Numbered from the stretch's first letter, positions 13,401 through 25,811 are shown. The stretch: DNA of 64,000 nt from Lota lota (GCA_026745465.1 JACYXH010000105.1:1-64000), one strand, 5' to 3'. Notes: generated by a model not told the origin, from the letters alone. Program-made: numbers and translations.

Positions 13401-16400
13401 ACCCCCCCCCCACCCCCCCCACAGCCCCAGACCCCAGACCCCCCCCCCCCCAGACAGACAGACCCACACCCCCCCCCCACCCCCCCCCACACCAACCCAC
13501 AGACCAGCCACCACACCCCCCCCCAGCCACACCAGCCACACAGACCCCCCCCCCCCACCCCCCCCAGACCCACCCCCAGACCCACCCCCCCCCAGACCCC
13601 CCCCCCAGCCCAAACCACCCCACCCAGACCCCCACCCCCCCCTCCACACCAACAGCCCCCCCAGCACCCACACCCAGACACCCACCCCCCCCAGACCCCC
13701 CCAGACCCCCCCCACAGACCCAGACCCCACAACACAGACCCCCCACACCCCCAGCCCCCAGACACCAGACCCCACCCCACCCCCCCAGACCACCCCACCC
13801 CCCAGACCCCCCCCACAAGACCCCCCCAGACCAGAACCAGACAGACCCCCCACCCAGACCCACCCCAGCACCCAGACCCCCCCCCCCCCCCCCCCCCAGC
13901 ACCACCACCAGAAGACCCAGACCCAGACCACTCCAGACACCCCAGACCCCCCACCCCACCCCACCCCCCCCCAGACCCCCCAGACCACCCCCCAGACACC
14001 CCCAGACACCCCACCCCCCCCCAGCCCCACACCCCCCCCCCCACCCCCACCCCCCACAGACCCCCACCAGACCCAGACACACCCCAGACCCCCCACCACC
14101 CCACAGACCCCCCCCCACCCCAGACCCCCCCCACCCCCCAGCACCCAACCAAGACCCCAGACCCCCCCCCCCCAGACCCACCCCCCAGACCCCCACCCAC
14201 AGCCCCCCCCCCACCCCCCCCAGACCCCCCCCCCCCCACCCACCACCCCCCAGGACCACCAGCCCCCACCCACAGACCCCACCCCCCCCCCCCACCCCCC
14301 AGACAGACACCCCCCCCCACAACACCCCCAGACCACCCAGACCCAAAACACCCCCCCCCACAGCACCCCCCACACCCCACCCCCCCCACCCCCCCACCAG
14401 CCCCACCCCCACACAGACACCCCACCCCCCACCCACCCACAGACGACCCCACCAACCCCCCCCACAGCCCCCCCCCACAGACCCCCCAGCACCAGACCCA
14501 CACCACCCCACCCCAGACCCCCACACAGACAGACAGACCCACCCCCCCCCCCCCACAGCACCCCCACCCCCCCCCCCAGACACCCCCCCACCAGCCCCCC
14601 CCAGACCCCCACCCACCCCCCCCCCCCCCAGAGACCACCCCCAGCACACAGCCCCCAGACCCCCCCCCAGACCCCCCCCCCCAGCAGCAACCACCCCCAC
14701 CCCCCCACAGAAGACCCCCCCCCCCAGACCCCCCACCCAGACAGCCATCCCCCCCCCCCCACAGACCCACCCACCCCCCCCACCCCCCCCCCCCAGAACA
14801 GACCCCCCACCCCCAGACCCAAGACCCCCCCCCAGACCCCCCCCACCCCCCCACCCCCCCCCCCCCCCCAGACAGACAACCCCCCCACACACCCCCCCCC
14901 ACCCCCCCAGACACCCCCCCAGCCAGACCACAGACCACCCACCCCCACCCCCCCCCAGACCCACCCCCCAGACCAGACCCCCCCCCCCCCCCAGCCAGAC
15001 CCCCCCCCCAGACCCCTCCCCCCCCCCAGACCCCACCCCCCCACCCCAGACCCCCACCCCCCCCACCCCCCCCCCCCCCCACCCCTCCACCCACCCCCCC
15101 CAAGCAGACCCAGCCCCCAGACACAGACCCCCACCCCCCCCACCACCAACCCCCCCCAGACCCCCACCCCCCCCACCCCACCCACCAACCCAGCCCCACC
15201 CCCCCCCCCACCACAGCCCCCCCCCACCCCCCCCCCCCCCACACCCCACCCACACCAGAAAACCCCTCCCCCCAGCTCCCCCCACCCCCACCCCACCCAG
15301 ACACCCCCCCCCCCCCAGACACCCCCACCCCCCAGACCACCCAGACCCCCACCCCCCCCCCCACTCCCCCAGACCCCCCACAGACCCCCCAGACACCCCC
15401 ACAACCAGACCCACCACCCCCCCCCACAGACAGCCCACCCCCCCCCCCACCCCAGAGACACCCCAGCCCAGCCCAGACCACACCCACCCACCACACACCC
15501 CACCCCCCCCACAGGCCCCCCACCCCCCCAGCCAAGACCCCACCAGACAGACCCCAGCCAACCCCAACCCCCCCCGACCCCCCCGCACCAGAGACCAGAC
15601 CCCCCCCCCCACCCCATACAGACCCCCAACAGCCCCCACCCCCAGCCCACACCACCCCCAGACCAGACCTCCCCCTCCTCCCCCAGACCCTCCCAGCCCC
15701 CCCACCCCCCCACAGAAGACCAGACCCCCCCCCCACCCACCAGACACCCCACCCCCCCCCCCCCCCACCCCCCACACCCCACCCCCCAGCCCCCACACAC
15801 CCCCCCCACCCCAGTCCCAACCCCCCCCCCCCCCCACCCCCACCACAACCCACCCCCCAGCATCCCCAGCCCCCGCACCAGAACCCCCCAGACCACACCC
15901 ACCCCAACCCCCCCCCCCACCAGACCCCCCACCACCCCCCCAGACAGAACCCAGAACCCCCACCCCACCAGACCCCACAGACACCCCCCCACCACCAACC
16001 ACCCCCCCCCCCCCCCCCCCCCACCCCACCACCCCACAGCCCCCCCAACCCCCAGACACCCCCACCCCACCCCCCCAGCCCCCAGACCCCCCACCCCCCC
16101 CCAGACCCACCCCCCAGACACACCCCCCCCCCCCCCCCACCCCCCCAACAGACCCCAGAACCCACCCACAGAACCAACACCCCCCACCCCCCAGACCCCA
16201 CCACACCCCCCCCCAGACCCCCCCAGCCCCCCCCCCCCCCCCCCCCCCAGCCAGACCCCCACCCCCCCACCCCCCACCCCACACCCACCCCACCCAGACC
16301 CCAGACCCCCACCCCAGACCCCCCCCCCACCCCCACACCCCCCCAACCCCCCCACAGACCAGACACCCCCCCCCAGACCCCAAACCCCCCCCCCCCACCC

Positions 16401-17900
16401 CCCCCCCCCCACCCCCCCCACAGCACCCCCCACCCCCCCCCCCCCCAGACCCAGACCCCCCACACCCCCCCACCCCCACCCCCAGACCCCCCCTCCCCCC
16501 CACCCCCCCCCCCCACCACCCCCCCCCCAACCCCACCCCACCCCCAGACACCACCTCACCCCCCCCAGACAGCAGGAACCCCCCCACCCCCAGACCCACC
16601 CAGACCCAAAGACCCCCCCCCCCCCAGCAGACTAAAGCCCACAGACAGGACCCCACCCCAGACAGGAACAGACAGACCCCCCCACCCCCCAGCCCACCCC
16701 CCCCCCTCCCCCCACAGACAGACCCCACAGACACACCAGACCCCCCCCAGGACAGACCCCCCACCCCCCCCCCCACTCACACCCCACAGAACCCCCCCCC
16801 CCACCAGCCCCCCCACACCCAGCCACCCCCCCACCCCCCAGACCCCCCCCCCCCACCCACCACCCCCAGACCCACAAAGCCCCCCCCACACACCCCCAGC
16901 CCCCCCCCACCCCCCCCCCCCAGACCCACAGACCCCCCCTCCCCCCCCCCCCCCACCCAACACCCCACCAGAACACCCCACACCCCCACCCCCCCCAGCC
17001 AGCACAGACCCCACCAAGACCCCAGCCCCCCAGACCCAACCCCCCCCCCACCCCAGCCCACCACCACCCCCCAGCCCCCAGACCAGACCCCCCCCCCCCC
17101 CACACCAGACCCCCCCCCACCCCCCCACAAGGCAGAGAACCACCCCACCCCCACCCCCACCCCCCCCACCCCCCCCAGAAACCCAACCCAGACAGACACA
17201 GCCCCCAGACCCCCCCCCCCCCCCCCCAGCACCCATAGACACCCCCACCCCCAGACCCCCCCCCACCCCCAGACCCCCCCCCCCCACCACCCCCCACCCC
17301 CCACCCCAGACCCCCCCCCCCAGACACAGCCCCCAGCACCACACCCCACCACCCCAACAGCCTACACCCAGAACCCCCCACCCCCCAGACCCACCCCCCC
17401 CCCCCCCCCCACACCCCACCAACCACCCCCCCCCCCCCCCCCAGACAGCCCCCCCCCCCCACCCCCCCACCCCACACCCCAGAACAACCACTGACCCACC
17501 CCACCACCCGCCCACAGCCCACCCCAACACCCACCCCCCAACCCACAAGACCCCCCACCCCCACCCACCCAACCCACAGACCCACCAGCCCACCAGACCA
17601 CAGCCCACAACCCCTCAACCCCTCCAGAGACCCCAGCAGACCCCCCAGCCCCAGACAGACCCCAGACCCCACCCAGGCCCCCCCCCACCCCCAGACCCCC
17701 CCAGCCAGAACCCCCCCCCCACCAGACAGCAACAGACCCCAAGCACCCAGACCCCCCCCCCCCCCAAGCCCCCACAGACTACCCCGCCCCCACAGACCCC
17801 CACCACCAACCCCCCCCCACAGACAGACCATCAGCACCCCCCCAGCAGACACAAGCCCCAGACACACCCAGACCACCAGACACCCCACCAGACACCAGAC
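1451..17900. repeat. C-rich satellite-like array with irregular CCCCCAGACC units
   Basis: The tract consists of C runs of roughly 4 to 15 separated by AGA, A, CAGC or ACA, most often as CCCCAGACCC. On the complementary strand this reads as G runs split by TCTGG. T is very rare on plus. Units are irregular in length, so it looks like a degenerate or error-laden simple array rather than a clean satellite. The C-rich strand reads 5' to 3' inward from the window edge, which is the orientation of a left chromosome end, but the vertebrate CCCTAA repeat is not seen. No gene is supported. Confidence 0.8.
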
Positions 17901-18535
17901 CACAGACACCCCCACCCCCCCAAGCCCCCCCCCAGCCCCAGCCCCCTACCCAGACCTAACCACCCCCCCCAGACCCACAACCCCCCCAGACCCAGACCCA
18001 ACAAAGTCCACCCCAGGACTCACACCCCCACCCCCAGACCCCCCCAGACACCCCACCCCAACCCCCCAGACCCTCAGACAACCCCCACCCACCCCCCACC
18101 AGGATCCACCCCCCCCCCCCCAGACCCAGAAACCGCCCCACCCAGACCAGCACAGACCACAACACCAATAGAAGACCCCCACCCCCAAGACCCACCCATA
18201 TCCACCCAGACCCACCCAGCCCCCACCCCCCCCACCAGACAGCCCCAGAGCCCACCCCCCACCCCAGCAGCCCCCAGACCCACCCCCCAGCCCCTGCCCA
18301 GCAGCACCAAGACCCACCCCCCAAATAATAACCCACCCCCACACCCCACAAAAACTGAAGCAGACCCAAGACAGCCTACTGACCCACCCCCAGGCAGACC
18401 AGAACAGACACCCACCCCCACCAGAAGACACCCCACCACCCACCATCCCAACCAGAACACCCAGGTACAGACCCCCACCTCCACCCTTCCCAACCCCCCC
18501 CAGCCAGACAGACCCAGCAGAACCCCCCCCCCCTG

Positions 18536-18568
<33 letters not shown>

Positions 18569-19308
18569 ACCACCACATCCCGACCCAGCCAGACAGCCCC
18601 CCCCCCAGACCCCCCCACCCCCCCACCCCACCCCCCCCCCCCAGACAGACCCCCCCCCCACCCCCCCCCCCACCCCCCCCCCAGCCCCCCCCCCCCCCCC
18701 CCCCACAGCCCACCCCCCCAGCACCAGCCAGACATCCCCCAGCCCCTCCCAGCCCCCCCCCCTCCCCACACCCCCCCCCACCCCCCCCAGACACACACAC
18801 CCAAGAAGACCTCCAGACCCAACCCACCAGCCAAGCATTGCACCCCCCCCCTCCCCCCCCACCACCCAGACCCCCCCACAACAGAGCCACCCACCAACCC
18901 CCCACAGACCCCCCAGACCACCCCCAGACAGACATCACAGCCACCCCCAGACCCCAGCCCCAGGCCCCACAGACACCCAGCCCCAAGACCAAACCACCCC
19001 ACCCCCCACCACCCCCCCCCACCCCCCCACCCAGACCACCAGGACCAGACTCCCACCCAGAACCACACAAGACTAGCCAGCACGGCCACCCCCAGCCCAA
19101 ACCCCCAGACACCCCCAGAACCACCCCCCCCCAGGCCCCACCCACGCCCCCCCACCCTCCCCCCAAGCTACCCCACAGCCCAGATTCAGAAAACCCCTCC
19201 CCCCACAGCCCACTCACACACCCTCAGAACCCCAGCAGCACAGTAAGGACCACATAGACAATGACCACTATTGGCAAGCCCACCCCCCACAGACCCCCAC
19301 CCCCAAGA
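17901..19308. repeat. Degenerating inner edge of the C-rich array
   Basis: Complexity rises toward the right: T, GA-rich words and short mixed stretches appear, for example around 18,140-18,200, 18,290-18,400 and 19,160-19,290. CCCCAGAC motifs persist up to about 19,308. From about 19,310 the composition switches within tens of bases to AT-rich transposon sequence. The gradual loss of purity is what an ageing edge of a tandem array would show. It could also mark where read quality improves. Confidence 0.7.
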
Positions 19309-19709
19309 CAGACTTATTTATCCCGTCATAGGTGATATTGGTCTATAGATGATGTCTGCAAAGGATTTTTTATCTATCTCAAGAACCTAGGATTCTTAGG
19401 GATTTTAGTGTTTTTCACAAAATTCAAAATGGCGGAAAATCTATCCTGACGGACGTCATAGGTTCTTGAGGCAGATTTGTTCAGCATGTGAAGATGCATA
19501 TATGGTCAAAGTTTCATGACTGTAGGTCATAGGGGTCAGGTGATATGCTTGTTCAAAGTTTGCATTTTCAGACGATTGCTATAGCGCCACCTTTGGGTTA
19601 ATCAGTGCAAATTTGTTCACACAGATCTTATGTTGGCACCCTCTACAGATGTACAAAGTTTCATAAAATGCGACACAGCGGTTTAGGCTGTGTAAATCGA
19701 TTTTAACGG

Positions 19710-19716
19710 AATAATA

Positions 19717-19755
<39 letters not shown>
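19710..19755. repeat. (TAA)n microsatellite in the Helentron tail
   Basis: A run of TAA triplets with one irregular unit, directly after TTTTAACGGA and before the AACTAACAATTAC segment. Similar runs occur at 21,894-21,922, 44,191-44,242, 44,329-44,346 and 46,401-46,432. All lie inside Helentron tails or just outside their ends, so the triplet run is part of the 3' region and a probable insertion target. Confidence 0.9.
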
Positions 19756-19758
<3 letters not shown>

Positions 19759-19797
19759 CTAACAATTACAATAGGTTGTCTTGCACTTCGTGCTCGA

Positions 19798-19835
19798 CTA
19801 ACAATAGGTTGTCTTGCACTTCGTGCTCGACACCC
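19798..19835 (+). other. Helentron 3' terminus (hairpin plus CTCGACACCC)
   Basis: The segment holds AATAGGTTGTCTTGCACTTC followed by GTGCTCGACACCC. GCAC-TTC-GTGC forms a short hairpin close to the end, as in Helitron-class 3' ends. The final CTCGACACCC is the perfect reverse complement of GGGTGTCGAG in the 5' head (19,863-19,872), giving the short inverted repeats expected of Helentrons. An almost complete extra copy lies immediately before it, ending at 19,798. Confidence 0.8.
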
Positions 19836-19838
19836 TAA

Positions 19839-21892
19839 TTAAAGCTGCAAGCAGCGATTACCGGGTGTCGAGGCTTGTGCAGACGAGGCAGACCAGTAAG
19901 ACCAGTAAGACTTTTACAGATTTTATAGAGTTGATGAGGTTGGAACGGCCTCAGCTTAATTGTGGTGATTTAGCCTTCAATGTTTTAAGAAAGTGTATCA
20001 AAGTCAGGGTTCAGCAGTTACGCTCGTTTAACGCTTTAAAATAGAATCATAACTGGCACAGCATTTAGACACACACGGTAGTGACAAGTGCATTGCATCA
20101 ACATTGCAAACAGTTTGGTCAGTTTGGTGTAGTTTTAAATCAAGGAATAAGCTGAAAGTTAATCATACAGTATGAAGATAATGATAGTAAGAGTGGTTCA
20201 ATGGGATTGGAATCATGGCATTCTAACAGTTTTGAGCCTCTGGTAGCCATGTTTTTGGGCATAATTGGAAATGTGAGAAATGTATCTTGTTCAGAATGTT
20301 ATGCTGAACAACGTTTGTATCATACTCAAGATGATAGGAGTCCATATAGATTTCTGAAAACGTATTTTAAGCCCATTCCGACCGTTTTTAGCCTCTGGCG
20401 GCCAGGTTGTTGCGGATAGAAATATTATGAGAATGCTATCTTGTTCAGAATTTCGTGCCCAACAACATTTCCATTGGACTCAAGATCATAGGAATCCATA
20501 CGTATGTCGGAAAACGCATTTACGTCCATTCCGACAGTTTTACGCCTCTGGTGGCCATTGTTTTGTACCAAAATCGAAAAAGTGAAGATGTCATCTTGTT
20601 CAGAATGTGATGGCCAACAACTTTTATATTGGACTCAAGGTCATAGGAGTCAATCCTGATATCGAAAAACGCATTTACGTCCATTCTGACCGTTTGTAGC
20701 CTCTGGCGGCCATGTTGTTTTACCAAAATAGAAAAAGTGAAAATGTAATCTTGTTCATATGTCATGCCCAACAACGTTTATATTGGACTCAAGATCATAG
20801 GAGTCCTTCTTGATATCGAAAAAACGCATTTACGTCAATACGACAGTATTTAGCCGCTGGTGGCTTTTTTGTTTAACAAAATTGAACATTTGACAATTTC
20901 ATCTTGTTCAGAATTTCATGCCCAACAACTTATTAATTGGGTTTAAGATCATAGGAATCCATACTGATGTTGAAAAACGCATTTACGTCCATTTTGACCG
21001 TTTTTAGCCTCTGGCGGCCATATTTATTCAGCAAAATTGAAAATGTGAAAACGTCATCTTGTTCAGAATTTCATGCCCAACAACTTTTTAATTTTACTCA
21101 AGATCATAGGAGACCGTCTTGATGTCGTAAATAGCATTTAAAGCCATTCGGACAGTTTTTTGCATCTGGCGGCCATTTTGTTTTTTTAAATCAACTTAAT
21201 TTTACTTATGCAGTTGGAGTTTATGACCTTGATTATTTCACAGTTGGTCCCGCTCAAATCAAACAATCAGTCTAGGAGCTATGGTCATTTTAGCCATAAC
21301 CACGCCCTTTTTGATGCCACGCCCCAATTAAAAAATGATGGGTGCCATCTTGTTTAGAATTTACTTCTAAGAAACTTTGTAATTGGGTTCAAGATCATAG
21401 GACTCTATCTTCATGTCGATATAAGCATTTAAGTTTTTAGGCCACACCCTTTTCGACTTTAATGACTCCTATTGGCTATTACTTTTAGTGTACAGACTTC
21501 ACTTCTCGTCATATGAAGGATATAGGGCTATAGATGATGTCTGCCAAAGGATTTATGTCTATCTCAAAAAACCTAGGATTCTTAGGGATTTTAGTGTTTT
21601 CTTAAAATTCAAAATGGCGGGAAATCTATCCTGGCGGAAGTCATAGGTTCTTGAGGCAGATTTGTTTAGCATGAGGAGATGCATATATGGTTAAAGTTTC
21701 ATGACTCTAGGTCAAAGGGGTCAGGAGATATGCTTGTTCAAAGTTTGCATTTTCAGACGATTGCTATAGCGCCACCTTTGGGCCGATCACTGCAATTTTT
21801 TCACACAGATCTTCTGTTGTCTACTTCTACAGCTGTAGCAAGTTTCAGACCTTTGGTCACAGCGGTTTAGGCTGTGTAAGTCGATTTTGGCG

Positions 21893-21922
<30 letters not shown>
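19839..21922 (+). mobile_element. Non-autonomous Helentron derivative A1 (left 2.08 kb)
   Basis: It starts with TTAAAGCTGCAAGCAGCGAT, which contains the palindrome GCTGC-AA-GCAGC (19,844-19,855), and then GGGTGTCGAG. The first 285 bases match the head of the autonomous element at 21,923-22,207 with one difference noticed. The rest, from about 20,200, matches the tail of the autonomous element (42,690-44,240): about 155-bp tandem units and then the 3' module. It therefore looks like an internal-deletion derivative of a B-type element. It carries no coding capacity. Its own 3' hairpin end is missing at 21,922, where B1 begins inside the (TAA)n run; the missing end is probably the extra terminus at 44,289-44,328. 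Confidence 0.75.
20285..21205. repeat. Tandem array of ~155-bp units in A1
   Basis: Six diverged units start with TCTTGTTCAGAAT-like words at about 20,285, 20,439, 20,594, 20,749, 20,902 and 21,057, a spacing of 153-155. Each carries CCCAACAAC, GACTCAAGATCATAGGA, GCATTTACGTCCATT and CCTCTGGCGGCCAT words in the same order. A further lone relative lies at 21,348. Units differ by roughly 10-20%, so the array is old, unlike the homogeneous 54-bp array in the Rep gene. Confidence 0.85.
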
Positions 21923-21923
<1 letters not shown>

Positions 21924-22207
21924 TAAAGCTGCAAGCAGCGATTACCGGGTGTCGAGGCTTGTGCAGACGAGGCAGACCAGTAAGACCAGTAAGACTTTTA
22001 CAGATTTTATAGAGTTGATGAGGTTGGAACGGCCTCAGCTTAATTGCGGTGATTTAGCCTTCAATGTTTTAAGAAAGTGTATCAAAGTCAGGGTTCAGCA
22101 GTTACGCTCGTTTAACGCTTTAAAATAGAATCATAACTGGCACAGCATTTAGACACACACGGTAGTGACAAGTGCATTGCATCAACATTGCAAACAGTTT
22201 GGTCAGT

Positions 22208-23481
22208 GCTTATGGGCTTTACATTGTACTGTATCGTCGTTTTAAATGAAGGAATAATCTTTGGTTAATACAACCATTGTTTTGAATGGGAAGATAACAA
22301 TATATTGATTTGTATAAAATGACTAATATTGTCAATAAACCCAAATACCTGTAGTCTGATTGCCATACAGTATAAAGATAACGAGTAACGGTAGTTGATA
22401 GGGATTGAAATCAGGGCAATGGATCATGTAGGGATTGGGCCATTTCAAAATATGTTTCATCTAGTTTAGAAATAGTTTGGCACTCTTGTACCATGAAGGC
22501 GTCTGAAGAATATTTGTCTTTATCAAAGGTATATTTAATATTTTCTACAAAGCTTCCAAAGGCCTTTGCTGATCACTGCATTTACTGGGCACAAGGCAAT
22601 ACTTGACTTACAAGAGGCATTTTGTGTTTTGGGAAAAACCTATATCTGCATTACATGTTGTTATACTGACAGTGAACATATCTGGTTGTTCATCATATTG
22701 TGTGATCCCTCTAACAAAACGTATAGGCAAATATAATTGTTAACAATCCAAATCATTGCTCCTTATGTCCACAAAATGACACTTTTGATTGATGGGCAAC
22801 TACCTATTTAGCACGATTTGGCAAAGATGGCTTTAACTCTAAGCAAAGCTATGGCAACGTTTCACAAGTAAGCAAATGGGGAATACTGATGCGTCTTAAC
22901 ACTTCCCCAGCTGAAAGGCCACCAGCAGGGGGAACCGTTCACTCTCACCTTTGGAACTCCTCCTGGTTCTTCATTCCTTGTACTGTTTGAGCTTATTTGT
23001 ATATTAATGCATTTTTTTTTCCTCCATAGCACAATACAAGTGCACTTGTGTTATTTTCTGTGCAAATACTATTAGTATTTGCCCACCTACACATTGGTTG
23101 GGTGGGTAATTAATCAAAACCTGTGCAATGTTAAATAAGTTGCGTATTGTATTATTAGCTTGTTAAATATCTGGCATGTTAAATATCTCTAAAAACAATT
23201 CCATTTGGACTTTCCTTACATTATATGTAGATGAGCAACGTCTACACTAACATGTTGGTCTCCTAAGTTTAGCTTGGTGATGAATGACAACATAACTACA
23301 TGGTGCTGATAATAATAAGTCATACAGTACATTAGTTGAACAAATATATGTATTTACAATTTAACACAATACAGTGAAATGCAGCAAAAACGATAACCAA
23401 AACACAATGAACAATTGAACAATAAAAAAACTACTAAACTAAAACACAATCAGAAGAAAACAGTGTAATCAAAGTCAAAAG
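22208..23481. other. Non-coding stretch between Helentron head and RPA-like gene
   Basis: AT-rich sequence without a credible coding frame. The first ~230 bases show weak similarity to the corresponding part of A1 (TTTTAAATGAAGGAATA and CATACAGTATAAAGATAACGA words), so the A1 deletion was not at a single clean point. A TTCATTCCTTGTACTG-type region near 22,970 and a T9 run near 23,014 are unremarkable. I see no canonical AATAAA in minus-strand orientation just past the RPA stop codon. Confidence 0.5.
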
Positions 23482-25811
23482 TCAAGTGCAGTCAAAGAGG
23501 GTGTCTAAGCCAAGGCCATCTTCTGGCAAGCTGTCCCCAGATACTGACGCAGGCGCATTGTGGTTGGTGGACAGGGTCAGCTTGGTGGCGACACTGGATT
23601 TGTTGACTTCTACATCAAAGGGCCCAGAGTCTACCAGATGTACCTCTATGGCTTGGACATCACCGATTTGCTGTTGGTCCAAGCCATTGAGGTACATTGC
23701 GAGGACTGACGGTGGTGCCGTAATTACCATGTCCTCTCCTGAGTCACAAGTTAACATAAGGGTACCACTCATGGTGGCCGTAAAGGCGCTGGTCTTTTGC
23801 AAGAAGTTGCATTGGCCACACCTGTTATGCTTTGCCTCTTCATTAAAAGCTGCTTGATTTTTATTACATTTTTGGCAGCGCCTCCTTACGGTTAAGTTGG
23901 TGGCCGTTATCATTCCGGTGTAGACTGTTAGTGCACCGTGGTCTTCCAGCTGCAGTGTAGCCACTGCAGTTGGTACCTGGATGTCGGCAATTTGTAGAAA
24001 TGTGGTGGCTCTAGTGCTGGTCAAGTATATGGTGTCTTGGTTTCGGGTGGCCAAATTTGAAATTTTATATGATTTCCCGATTTTTAATTGATTGACCTGG
24101 CTGTCATATAATGCAACCTTGATTTGAGCCGTCTGGTCTGCGACACAGCAGTTCTGGACTTCCATCAAGTTGCCATAGATGGGCACCATGTCTGTGCAGC
24201 CAACGTTGACCACCTTCACGTTGGTTTCACCAACCTGCAAGAAGAATGGCGCGTGTTAGTATCTAAAGCATGCAGTTCGTTACTGCCCAAAAGGACTTGT
24301 CCCGATAGCATTTGTAGTTTGCTTAGGAAATTTCTCTATCAAATATTGTAAGGCATAGGATTGTCCCATAGGGATAAAGTAGTTAGGATAGTATTTGGTA
24401 GTCATTTATGTCAAATGATAACGGCTACAATAATCCCCCGACACTTAACGCTTCACAAAATATGTAGATACAATGATAATGTGCTGAGGACACTAAACCA
24501 GGGTCTCGATGTTGACTCGTTCAATCTTACTCAAGCATGGAATGTAATAAATGTTTTACACGTGATGGAGAAGATAACATAAGGGAAAAAATTTAACACC
24601 TGTTTTGTTTTTTAACTAATAACCTATGATTTTAAACATCTAAAGTATGTACTTGTCTATGCCAGTGGTTAAACTCGTGTTTGTATTTTATTGCATTATA
24701 TATTTTATATATATATTTAAATGTATAGACACACACACACCTTAAATTAATTAACACATATCAGCTTTATGGCTATACTTGAGAAGTATGCAATTATTGC
24801 TGTAAATGGGGGAAGATATTTATAGTTTCTCTCTCACTGCCAAGACGTATTCATGGAGAAGTAGGCAGAACGTTGATGCATAGTGAACTTACACGTTGAA
24901 AGGGCTGGAGCGCAGCTACTTGTTGGAGCGTCATGCTCCTGTTTTGAAGTGGCATTTTGCAGGGAAAAGGCAAGTTGGTCACGAGAATGGAAGTTTGCCT
25001 GTTGACCAGGATATCGTAGTTGTCCGCAGTGGACTGGTTGCCGTTGAAACCTGTTGGAAAGTATGCGCAAATTCATTTCGGAGGTATTCCCGTTTGGTTT
25101 CAGAAAGGTACAGAAGACAAAAAAAAAACTGAAGAACTCAAGCAGCCAATCACAACACTGGGAGGCATAGGCCATGCGCCTAGAAGAAGCTGATTGGTCG
25201 TTGGGGGAGGAACGCGTGTGGCTCATGGCCATGTCATGTGCTGTGCTCCGTTATCTGGAACATGTCCCCTTTCAATGTCTATGCGAAAGTAGCGAAAGCT
25301 ATCCATTTCGAAAAGTTTGCACAGCAAGAAAATAGCAACCCTTAACAAAGTGTAGTAACAATTGTAATAACATTACCAAACGTTTGGAAAATGTTCCCCA
25401 CTTGGTAGCAAATGAAGTCATGTGTTGCGCTAGCAATCACCTTTTGTCTATGGGAAATGACTTATATTTTCCAAGTCAACAAACTCCCAGATATTACCCA
25501 AAACGTTATCCAAGTAAGCTGGGCTTTTGCACACTACAGTCATTTTTAAATGAAATTGTAAAGAGGTGGCACTTACTTAACGTTCTCTTAACGTCGAGCA
25601 ACTTGATGCCCGTCTGATGGCTCGCCGCCTGCTCCATCTCACGGTGCTTGATCGGGTTGAAAACCACACCTTTGTGGTACTCGTCCCGGTCATTTTGAAT
25701 TACACACGTGAAGTACTTAGTGTTCTTTGCTGAACACTTAATGGGGCTAACGTCATGGATGTATCCCGACATCTCGTTGTCCAATTTCTGTACCTTCGCC
25801 GGGCTTGCCAT
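23482..25811 (-). CDS. RPA-like single-strand DNA-binding protein of Helentron B1 (three exons)
   Basis: The exons on the minus strand are 25811-25577 (78 codons plus one base), 25050-24893 and 24234-23482. Both introns are GT-AG: donors GTAAGTG and GTAAGTT, acceptors TTCCAACAG and TTCTTGCAG. The phases join exactly to give 381 residues from ATG at 25,811 to TGA at 23,482. Exon 3 encodes an OB-fold-like segment (VADQTAQIKVALYD then GKSYKISN) followed by a zinc ribbon CxxC-x15-CxxC (Cys 251, 254, 270, 273). This is the arrangement of the RPA70 C-terminal DNA-binding domains. Exon 1 looks like another OB-fold strand set. RPA-like proteins are known cargo of some Helitrons and would coat displaced single strands during rolling-circle transposition. 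It diverges from the Rep gene across a ~1.1 kb spacer. It differs from cellular RPA70 in being much shorter. Confidence 0.8.

Larger units (their letters stand above)
19309..19835 (+). mobile_element. Truncated 3' end of a preceding Helentron composite unit
   Basis: From about 19,315 the sequence matches 43,795-44,328 at a distance of about 24.5 kb. It holds the conserved 3' module (GGATTTTAGTG, ATGGCGG and GCTATAGCGCCACC landmarks), a (TAA)n run and two successive 3' termini. The first terminus ends at 19,798 and lacks the last bases of the CTCGACACCC end. The second ends at 19,835. Only three bases (TAA) separate the second terminus from the next 5' head at 19,839. The left part of this unit is absent because the C-rich tract replaces it. 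Confidence 0.75.

Noticed and set aside
259-19257. Very long open frames (up to >3,600 codons) in the C-rich tract on both strands
   Set aside because: They are poly-Pro/His/Thr or poly-Gly/Trp/Val. The plus strand almost lacks T, so stop codons cannot form; there are no domains, splice structure or plausible codon use.
1-19308. Canonical vertebrate telomere (CCCTAA)n
   Set aside because: The CCCTAA repeat is not seen in the tract; the nearest match, CACCCTAAT at 19,832, is the end of a Helentron.
19814-20044. 76-81-codon frames across the Helentron heads (also at 44,307)
   Set aside because: They read through terminal hairpins and the element boundary; no support beyond being open.
23486-23857. 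Plus-strand 123-codon frame opposite RPA exon 3
   Set aside because: Shadow of the spliced minus-strand gene, which has the zinc ribbon and OB-fold-like sequence.
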